Translations under genes and position numbers: made by a program
Notes under the pieces: model-generated
What the model was told of the DNA's origin: nothing
The model's input: only the letters and a program-made list of their open reading frames with translations
Database searches by the model: none
Source: a virus
Virus record (IMG/VR): IMGVR_UViG_3300032278_002138
Location: 1-25,106 of that record
Length of the DNA: 25,106 bases
Strand: one strand, 5' to 3'
In this document: piece after piece, positions 1 to 4,731 of the stretch
Position numbering within the stretch: the stretch's first letter is position 1
How the letters are laid out: every line of letters begins with the position of its first letter

Positions 1-8
1 GCTGTGGG

Positions 9-518
9 TTATCGGGCTCCTTTCGCATAGGCTTGCAAGCGCTCAGCCAATGCCGAGATGTAAAGCTCTCGTGTCTTGAAGGACTGCGCAATTGGCAGCG
101 TCTGCCCCATGCTGTCAAGCTGAGCGTGCAATGTCGGCACGTCGAACGCCCCTGCTGCCTCAGTTCCCCGCACCAGGTACTCAGCCATCTTCCTGAACTG
201 GGCGTCTGTTGTCGCCGTCAGTCCCATCTTCGTGAGGGGTGAGCAGATGGCTGGCTTGGCAACATCTACTCCCATGTTCAGTGGGAGTCTGCCTTCATGT
301 ACCGAGACCACACAGGAACGCTCCAAGGTGTTCACCCGCTCCTCTATGGCAGCGATGTCGATGCTGGCCTCAAGGGCTGTCACCTGCCTTCGCAGCTTCT
401 CTAGCTCTTCCATGGCGACCCAGTTAGTCGTCCACGCGCTACGAATCCACGGCATGCTACAGTCCACATCCATAAGCCAGCACAGTCCACGATACAAACG
501 TCTGAGTTTGCTTAGCAT
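9..518 (-). CDS. Hypothetical coiled-coil protein, leftward gene 1
   Basis: The product is 169 residues and I do not recognise the family. The start is well supported: on the minus strand the ATG (516-518) is preceded by a perfect AAGGAGG Shine-Dalgarno (plus-strand 526-532) with 7-nt spacing. Residues about 36-70 are rich in heptad-spaced Leu, Ile and charged residues (for example EELEKLRRQ), consistent with a coiled coil. The remainder looks helical, and no signal peptide or catalytic motif is visible. It is the most distal of three leftward genes, and an intrinsic terminator lies immediately upstream, so it would be reached by read-through or by a promoter I cannot identify in the short gap at 519-554. 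The stop is TAA at 9-11. Confidence 0.75.
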   Translation of the reverse strand: MLSKLRRLYRGLCWLMDVDCSMPWIRSAWTTNWVAMEELEKLRRQVTALEASIDIAAIEERVNTLERSCVVSVHEGRLPLNMGVDVAKPAICSPLTKMGLTATTDAQFRKMAEYLVRGTEAAGAFDVPTLHAQLDSMGQTLPIAQSFKTRELYISALAERLQAYAKGAR

Positions 519-554
519 GTTCGTTCCTCCTTAGTGTGCCCGTCACCATTGACG

Positions 555-590
555 ACACAAAAAAGCCCCTGACCCGAAGGCCAGAGGCTT
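555..590 (-). terminator. Intrinsic terminator reading leftward
   Basis: On the minus strand a 12-bp stem (arms 579-590 and 563-574, two G-U pairs) closes a TTCG tetraloop and runs into a T6 tract followed by GTG. On the plus strand the two wobble pairs become A-C mismatches, so the hairpin is specific to leftward transcription. It lies between leftward genes 2 and 1. Confidence 0.85.
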
Positions 591-614
591 GATGTAGCAT
601 CAGGATGTGGCTGC

Positions 615-893
615 CTAACCTGCTACGAGACACGCAAGGCGCTGTGCTGCTAGGCTACGTGCTGGCAGTGGGACCACTTCAACCAGTCGGCTCTGTACCT
701 GTGGTGTTAGGCTGCTGCTGTCTACTGTTGCATGGTCTGCTAGCAGTTCCCGTACCGTGATACGCAGGGCTTGCGGTGCTGGTGCCTTGACTGCTTGCTG
801 CATGGGCTCTGGCCTAGTCGCTACCTGATGGCGTCTGAGGCTGTAGCGTCTGGACGAGAGGGCTTGCAGGGTATCAGTCAATGGGTTAGTCAT
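615..893 (-). CDS. Hypothetical small protein, leftward gene 2
   Basis: The product is 92 residues, basic at the N-terminus (SSRRYSLRRHQ near residues 14-24) and Leu/Val/Ala-rich at the C-terminus, with no recognisable domain. The ATG at 891-893 has a modest GAAAGG Shine-Dalgarno about 7 nt upstream, weaker than those of its two leftward neighbours. It sits between two leftward terminators. It could be a small regulatory or host-takeover protein, but nothing in the sequence shows this, and the coding call rests on length, strand and placement. Confidence 0.55.
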   Translation of the reverse strand: MTNPLTDTLQALSSRRYSLRRHQVATRPEPMQQAVKAPAPQALRITVRELLADHATVDSSSLTPQVQSRLVEVVPLPARSLAAQRLACLVAG

Positions 894-932
894 GGTGTGC
901 CTTTCAGTACTGCCCTAATGGGCTGTTGACGT

Positions 933-947
933 GGAGCAGAATGCTCC
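933..947. other. Small perfect hairpin beside terminator
   Basis: GGAGCA and TGCTCC form a perfect 6-bp inverted repeat around a 3-nt loop, a few bases leftward of the terminator tail at 951-961. In leftward transcripts it would be a second stem in the leader of the 92-residue gene. It has no U-tract of its own, so its role is unknown. Confidence 0.5.
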
Positions 948-950
948 TGT

Positions 951-987
951 ACACAACAAAAGGCCCAGCCCCTTGCGGGGCCAGGCC
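951..987 (-). terminator. Intrinsic terminator reading leftward
   Basis: In minus-strand RNA an 11-bp GC-rich stem (arms 977-987 and 962-972, two adjacent wobble pairs) closes a GCAA loop and is followed by TTTTGTTGTG. On the plus strand the wobble positions become A-C mismatches, which supports the leftward orientation. It lies between leftward gene 3 (stop at 1007) and gene 2 (start at 893). Confidence 0.8.
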
Positions 988-1006
988 CTTGGTTGGTGCT
1001 GCGGTG

Positions 1007-1507
1007 CTACCGCCCTTGGTAGTGGGCTACGAACTGCTTGGCGTCCAGCTTGCTTTGGTGTGTCGGCTTCGCTGGGTCCACTTGGGCCTTGAGGCGCATC
1101 GACCAGCCTGTCCCGATGACTACATCACCCTGTTCGACAGCTTCAATGGCTGAGGTGTAGGTATCGGACTGTGTCCAGTCTGGCACATGCAGCTGCAGTA
1201 CTGGCGTCAGATGCTTGGCTGCATAGCACATCTTGACCCCTTGGTTTTTCTTCAGGCTGTTAGTGGTTCTGTAACCCTTCAAGACATGCAAGAACAGGTT
1301 CACGTTGTCACTAGCCTTTGGCATAGCCTGTGCTGCGGTAGTCACGGTCTGCCGTTGAACCTGCGCCTGCTCCACTGGCTGCTGCAAGGGCTCAGCCTTC
1401 TGCGTCAGATGGTCCAGTATTTGGTCCAGCTTAGCATCGGATGAGTTAGCCTGCTGCTCCAGTGCTTCAATGCGAGCCATGCAATCCTTGATGGTAGTCT
1501 GTGGCAT
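1007..1507 (-). CDS. Hypothetical protein, leftward gene 3
   Basis: The product is 166 residues. The open frame extends upstream to 1573, but I choose the ATG at 1505-1507 because a perfect AAGGAGG (plus-strand 1513-1519) lies 5 nt before it, and the upstream extension would be read through a strong hairpin. Residues about 5-35 (starting MPQTTIKDCMARIEALEQQ) look like a coiled coil, followed by a Gln-rich linker and then a mixed alpha/beta domain rich in Trp and Val. The family is not recognised. It is first in the leftward block and would be the most strongly expressed if the downstream terminators are efficient. Confidence 0.75.
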   Translation of the reverse strand: MPQTTIKDCMARIEALEQQANSSDAKLDQILDHLTQKAEPLQQPVEQAQVQRQTVTTAAQAMPKASDNVNLFLHVLKGYRTTNSLKKNQGVKMCYAAKHLTPVLQLHVPDWTQSDTYTSAIEAVEQGDVVIGTGWSMRLKAQVDPAKPTHQSKLDAKQFVAHYQGR

Positions 1508-1512
1508 TCTGT

Positions 1513-1569
1513 CCTCCTTGGACAATGGTACGGTCGAGGAACATCCTCGCCGACCGGACTTCCATTGTC
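1513..1569 (-). promoter_or_regulatory. Structured 5' leader abutting the Shine-Dalgarno
   Basis: GACAATGG (1521-1528) and CCATTGTC (1562-1569) form a perfect 8-bp outer stem. Inside, CGGTCG/CGACCG (1531-1536 with 1551-1556) and AGGA/TCCT (1537-1540 with 1544-1547) continue the helix with a 3-nt bulge and an ACA apex. In leftward RNA the hairpin ends one base before the AAGGAGG ribosome-binding site (1519-1513) of the 166-residue gene. It could modulate ribosome access, stabilise the mRNA or bind a protein. Confidence 0.7.
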
Positions 1570-1590
1570 TCAATTCCCCGCAGAAATAGC

Positions 1591-1619
1591 AAAATAAGGG
1601 CTAACTCTTTTGTTTACAA
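1591..1619 (-). promoter_or_regulatory. Candidate leftward sigma-70-type promoter
   Basis: The minus strand reads TTGTAA (1619-1614), 17 nt, then TATTTT (1596-1591), each matching 4 of 6 consensus bases. Transcription would start near 1584 and give a leader of about 77 nt that contains the hairpin at 1521-1569. The call is from sequence pattern only. Confidence 0.4.
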
Positions 1620-1654
1620 TGACTTGCAGCGGATACCCTTGGGTCGATACCCAT

Positions 1655-1674
1655 CCCTAGGTGCTGGACTAGGG
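1655..1674. promoter_or_regulatory. Dyad CCCTAG-N8-CTAGGG, possible operator
   Basis: This is a perfect 6-bp inverted repeat with an 8-nt spacer between the candidate leftward and rightward promoters. A shorter ACCC-TT-GGGT dyad and repeats of GATACCC lie just to the left (1633-1652). Its placement between divergent units and next to a helix-turn-helix gene suggests an operator, but no binding data support this. Confidence 0.4.
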
Positions 1675-1698
1675 CAATCGACATAAGGGTAGGCATTA

Positions 1699-1754
1699 AG
1701 GCGGGGGGAGGGGTCTTTTTGCTGGCCTTTCTGGGCCTGGGGCCCCATCCCGCC
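1699..1754. other. G-rich foldable segment in the divergent region
   Basis: GGCGGG (1700-1705) can pair with CCCGCC (1749-1754), with further partial pairing inside. The plus strand also holds G-tracts at 1703-1708, 1710-1713, 1733-1735 and 1739-1742, the middle two separated by a long loop, so a long-loop quadruplex is conceivable. No open reading frame was assigned here. Besides this and the promoter and dyad elements, I see nothing else in 1574-1822. Confidence 0.3.
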
Positions 1755-1783
1755 TACAAAAGTGAAGGGGAAACGTCAATAGC

Positions 1784-1813
1784 TTGACTGACCAGCGCAT
1801 CGAGAGGTAGACT
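1784..1813 (+). promoter_or_regulatory. Candidate rightward promoter, near-leaderless
   Basis: TTGACT (1784-1789; 5 of 6 bases of the -35 consensus), an 18-nt spacer and TAGACT (1808-1813; 4 of 6) form a plausible sigma-70-type promoter. The expected start point at about 1819-1821 lies 2-4 nt before the ATG at 1823. This would make the first rightward mRNA essentially leaderless, in keeping with the lack of a well-spaced Shine-Dalgarno. Confidence 0.5.
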
Positions 1814-1822
1814 AGCGGCATT

Positions 1823-2221
1823 ATGAGTGATTCAGGACCGCAAACGCTTAGTCCAGTCAGTCTACGGCGCATCACGCCTCTAGCTCCACGGCGAAAAGAG
1901 ATCCCCTATGCGCTGACCCGAGATGGCACGGCATTTGCGGCGTTGCTGCGTGATATGCAGCGGCATGCGGGACTGAGCACGCGTGCAGTGGCGCGTCGTG
2001 TGGGTGTGGAACCGAGTTCCATCAATCAATACCTGTGGAAGAAGCGTGGCCGTGGGGGCAGCAGCACCTTGAAATGGTTTCTGCGCTTTGCGGAAGCCTG
2101 TGGGTGTCGGCTCTACCTGACATTTCCCACCGCAGAAACGGTGCGCTACCTGGAACGGATGCCGCCCAAAGCACCTATCCTGTTTGGGGTTGGAGGACCA
2201 GAAACACCATGCGACCCCTGA
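1823..2221 (+). CDS. Helix-turn-helix (XRE/Cro-like) regulator
   Basis: The product is 132 residues with a Cro/C1-type DNA-binding domain at about residues 37-100. Helix 2 reads STRAVARRVGV (52-62) and the probable recognition helix begins at EPSSINQYL (63-71). The C-terminal segment RLYLTFP (96-102) resembles the beta edge seen in short repressor-like proteins. The N-terminal 30 residues are basic and probably disordered. There is no good Shine-Dalgarno: the nearest, GAGAGG, is about 15 nt away, and the candidate promoter places the 5' end almost at the ATG, as for leaderless repressor mRNAs. The 3' end overlaps the next gene by 13 nt, so the regulator is co-transcribed with the packaging genes. 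It probably acts on the adjacent divergent region. Activation rather than repression is equally possible. Confidence 0.75.
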   Translation: MSDSGPQTLSPVSLRRITPLAPRRKEIPYALTRDGTAFAALLRDMQRHAGLSTRAVARRVGVEPSSINQYLWKKRGRGGSSTLKWFLRFAEACGCRLYLTFPTAETVRYLERMPPKAPILFGVGGPETPCDP

Positions 2222-2643
2222 GCGCGGCTGAAGCTGACCAGTTTGCCCTGATGCTGCTTTCGGGAGCCCCCGTCAGTGACGCCATTCAATACTTCTGTGA
2301 CCCACTGACCCCGGAGGAATTGCAGGCCGAGGCGATTGAACAGTGGCCTGCGCAGTCCGATGTGCTTGACGCCCTCCAACGCTACACGGGTGGGGAGGCA
2401 TGGCACCGGATGACTGATGAGCAGCGCCTGGAAGTCGCCATCAAGAAGCATTACAACGAGATGTCCTATTTCTTGTGGACCGTCAATTATGTGGAAGCGG
2501 CTGGAGCCGATAAACTCAAGGCGGATACCTGCCGTGTAGCCCTGGAAACGAAATTAGCGGGGATGGCAGGACAGGAATCACCCCTCGCCCGCTTTTATCA
2601 CGATATGCTGGCTAAGTATGACCACCAAGGTGCCATCAGCTAA
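2209..2643 (+). CDS. Probable terminase small subunit
   Basis: The product is 144 residues, acidic and mostly helical. I start it at the ATG at 2209, preceded by GGAGGA (2192-2197) with an 11-nt gap, rather than at the far upstream start in the same frame, which would overlap the helix-turn-helix gene by 187 nt. The conserved-looking core (EQRLEVAIKKHYNEM near residue 70, then ADTCRVALETKLAGMAG near 105-121) resembles small packaging proteins that precede large terminase genes in podovirus-like genomes. The role would be recognition of the packaging site and stimulation of the large subunit. No classical N-terminal helix-turn-helix is evident here, so the assignment rests on position and resemblance. 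The upstream regulator could alternatively supply DNA recognition. Confidence 0.55.
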   Translation: MRPLSAAEADQFALMLLSGAPVSDAIQYFCDPLTPEELQAEAIEQWPAQSDVLDALQRYTGGEAWHRMTDEQRLEVAIKKHYNEMSYFLWTVNYVEAAGADKLKADTCRVALETKLAGMAGQESPLARFYHDMLAKYDHQGAIS

Positions 2644-2779
2644 ATGGGTGCGCTGCCCCGAATGTGAAGACTGGTGGTGTCGGATTCACCGGCAGCATGT
2701 CTTTGCCTGTCCGTGTCCCCCGCTTGAGGACTGGACGACTGATCCTTACGGCGTACAGTCAACCGGACCTGCACACTAA
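2618..2779 (+). CDS. 53-residue Cys/His-rich putative zinc-binding protein
   Basis: This short gene begins at the ATG at 2618, inside the end of the preceding gene, and stops with TAA at 2777-2779, sharing its last A with the terminase ATG. The product contains C13, C16, C21, H24, H27, C31 and C33 in the pattern CPEC-x4-C-x2-H-x2-H-x3-C-x-C, plus clustered Trp (W10, W19, W20). This is a dense set of metal ligands suggesting one or two small zinc sites. There is no clear Shine-Dalgarno, so translation is presumably coupled to the upstream gene. The 26-nt overlap upstream, the 1-nt overlap downstream and the non-random Cys/His pattern support real coding. The function is unknown. Packaging accessory or DNA-binding roles are guesses from position. 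Confidence 0.7.
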   Translation: MTTKVPSAKWVRCPECEDWWCRIHRQHVFACPCPPLEDWTTDPYGVQSTGPAH

Positions 2780-4362
2780 TGCCTGCCACTACCGTCGCCC
2801 CCCTGTTGCGTGACCGACTCATCACTGAATTTCGCCAGTTTTTGTGTACCCAGGTCGGCTTTATTCCCTTTGAACATCAGGCCGATTGGTGGGTCACGAC
2901 CGATGGCTACACCCTGACCGAGCAGGTCGTAGATCCCGAGACGACCACCGAGCCCTTCATCACGCTCCGCCTCCCCACGCGCACACTAGAATCCAGACGC
3001 CTCGCGCGTCGTCCTGCCGGACGAGCAAAAGTAGTGGCCGAGCTGGGGGCGTATAAGTCCGGGAAGTCGGCGGGGGCTGGCTTGTGGGGTGCGGCCTTTG
3101 CAGCCGTCCCCAATGCACTGGTCTACCTGGTGGGCAATGAATACGATATGTGTGCCCCCGAGTTTGACTACATCCTGGAAGCGCTCTGCTCGGAACGGGG
3201 ATTGAATCAAAAACCCACATCCCTCCAGAATCGTCCCAAGGACGGACGGTTGTGGTTGGAGCTGGAGAACGGGGCTCGCTTTGAAGCTCGCAGCTGGGAA
3301 CGCTCCGAGTCCCTCAAGGGGAAAGAAGTCGACGCCTATATCTACTGCGAGGCCTATCAACTACCAGGCATCGAATGCTTCACCTCCGTGGCCCAGAACC
3401 TCCGAGTGCGTGAAGGCTATGCGGTGTTTCCGACCACTCCGGACAGGCCCTGGGTGGGAGTCTTTCACGACAACGGCCATGGGCATGCAGACTTTCCGGA
3501 CTGGGTATGTAAGTGTGGCGTGTCAGCCCAGGTGAATCCCTACAGCTTCGATCAGCGGGCCATGGATCGGGATCGGCATCTCCTGACCCGTGAGAAATTT
3601 TCCATTGCCTACTTCGGAAAGCTCGGGGATTACGTCGGGCGTGTCTATAACTATCAACGGGGTGAGCGGCAGATCTCGCTGTCCAGTCATCCTCACCTCT
3701 GGCACCTGACTGAAAAGCCTGCCACCCGCGAGAACTTTCGACTCCCGTCAGATTGGCGCATTGAAATTGGGGCAGACACTGGCACCTATTGTGCTGCAGT
3801 CGTCGTGGGCATTACCCCAGAGGGACAGGCGTTCTTACTGGATGAGTTGACGAACTATACCTACATCGCAGGCACACCTGAAATGGACCCATCCGGGTCC
3901 TTGCTCTCCTGGGCACAGGCCTTGATCCGTATGGCAGCCCTGTGGCAGACACGTCCTATGGCCTGGGCCGATGCCAATAGTCAGTTCAAGCAGGAATTTT
4001 TGCACCATGGTGTGCAGCTCCTCCCAAATCATCGAGGGCGGGAAGTGCGCACCGAAGCCGCCCGACAGTACTTTCAGCATGAGCAGCTGTTCTTTGCGCC
4101 CTGGCTGACAGTGTTGCCCTTTGAAGTTGAAGGAGCCCAGTGGCCAGCACACACCACAGCCTCTGGACGGTACGAGCGCCTCAAGTCCAATGACCATGCG
4201 CTTGACTGTGTCGAGCATGTCTTGTCCCGACACCCTCGTGGCAAACAGCCCGCACCAACACCTGCATTTACACCCCCAGTCGGATCGGTGCAGTGGATGG
4301 GATCCCCTATCCGCAAACGCAAACGGGGACACGCTCCGGATGCACATTTAGGAGAGCAGTAG
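2779..4362 (+). CDS. terL: Terminase large subunit (ATPase-nuclease)
   Basis: The product is 527 residues. The ATPase domain shows a Walker A-like loop GAYKSGKS (90-97) and a Walker B with catalytic glutamate YIYCE (187-191). The C-terminal RNase H-like nuclease shows acidic residues in GADTGT (D333), AWADAN (D398) and NDHALD (D472/D476). The motor pumps phage DNA into the prohead through the portal and cuts it to unit length. An N-terminal stretch of about 80 residues precedes the Walker loop. The tail (about 486-527) is Pro-rich, then basic (RKRKR at 512-516), and ends PDAHLGEQ, a motif repeated at the end of the 72-residue protein just before the portal. The start is the ATG overlapping the previous stop (TAATG). 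The last codons contain GGAG, serving as ribosome-binding site for the next gene. Confidence 0.93.
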   Translation: MPATTVAPLLRDRLITEFRQFLCTQVGFIPFEHQADWWVTTDGYTLTEQVVDPETTTEPFITLRLPTRTLESRRLARRPAGRAKVVAELGAYKSGKSAGAGLWGAAFAAVPNALVYLVGNEYDMCAPEFDYILEALCSERGLNQKPTSLQNRPKDGRLWLELENGARFEARSWERSESLKGKEVDAYIYCEAYQLPGIECFTSVAQNLRVREGYAVFPTTPDRPWVGVFHDNGHGHADFPDWVCKCGVSAQVNPYSFDQRAMDRDRHLLTREKFSIAYFGKLGDYVGRVYNYQRGERQISLSSHPHLWHLTEKPATRENFRLPSDWRIEIGADTGTYCAAVVVGITPEGQAFLLDELTNYTYIAGTPEMDPSGSLLSWAQALIRMAALWQTRPMAWADANSQFKQEFLHHGVQLLPNHRGREVRTEAARQYFQHEQLFFAPWLTVLPFEVEGAQWPAHTTASGRYERLKSNDHALDCVEHVLSRHPRGKQPAPTPAFTPPVGSVQWMGSPIRKRKRGHAPDAHLGEQ

Positions 4363-4685
4363 TGACGCAACCCAAAGTCGAACAGCGCTTGCGCACCGTA
4401 GAATCCAAGGTGCAATTCATCATGCACACTTTACAAATGTCTCGTCGAAATGAATCGACAGGGGGCACAGATTCACGTACATTAGATCAATTGTTTGAGG
4501 AGGCAACAACCCATGCAATGGATGGCAAAACACTTGCGCAGGTGGCTGCTGGGTCCTTTGCACGGGCCGCACCCGTGGGATCCAGCCCTTCACCAGCTAC
4601 AAGCCCGGATGGATACTCTGGAGGCCTCGCTGATGAAACACCCACTCCCTTCAGTGCCCCAGCCGATAGCAAGCCCACGGGATGA
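4362..4685 (+). CDS. Hypothetical protein, GTG start, overlapping next gene
   Basis: The product is 107 residues and unrecognised. Translation is predicted from a GTG (4362-4364) that shares its G with the terminase TAG stop, with GGAGAG 6 nt upstream. The N-terminal 20 residues (VEQRLRTVESKVQF) look like a short coiled coil. The C-terminal half is low-complexity and rich in Ala, Pro, Ser, Thr and Gly. The last 173 nt overlap a second frame that also carries its own ribosome-binding site. The overlap leaves some doubt about which of the two is translated, but without this gene nothing would fill 4363-4512. It may be a small head or packaging accessory factor, by position only. Confidence 0.6.
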   Translation: MTQPKVEQRLRTVESKVQFIMHTLQMSRRNESTGGTDSRTLDQLFEEATTHAMDGKTLAQVAAGSFARAAPVGSSPSPATSPDGYSGGLADETPTPFSAPADSKPTG

Positions 4686-4731
4686 ATGGGATATGGCTGA
4701 TAGCCCTGATGCCCATCTAGGAGCCCAGTAA
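4513..4731 (+). CDS. 72-residue protein ending in PDAHLGAQ, overlapping frame
   Basis: The start ATG at 4513 is preceded by GAGGAGG (4497-4503) with 9-nt spacing, a strong ribosome-binding site. A longer form from TTG at 4495 is possible but less likely. The product is amphipathic, with a basic Trp-rich N-terminus (MQWMAKHLRRW) and a short Leu/Met heptad stretch (LQARMDTLEASLM, residues about 29-41). Its C-terminus is PDAHLGAQ, matching the terminase large subunit tail at 7 of 8 residues. The stop TAA shares its A with the portal ATG, and the codons for LG supply the portal's AGGAG. It overlaps the 107-residue gene by 173 nt in another frame. The function is unknown. Confidence 0.6.
   Translation: MQWMAKHLRRWLLGPLHGPHPWDPALHQLQARMDTLEASLMKHPLPSVPQPIASPRDEWDMADSPDAHLGAQ

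Noticed and set aside
1508-1573. N-terminal extension of the leftward 166-residue gene
   Set aside because: This stretch forms the leader hairpin and Shine-Dalgarno; the extended peptide looks like translated structured RNA.
2035-2208. N-terminal extension of the small terminase gene
   Set aside because: It overlaps the helix-turn-helix gene in another frame and the ATG at 2209 has its own GGAGGA.
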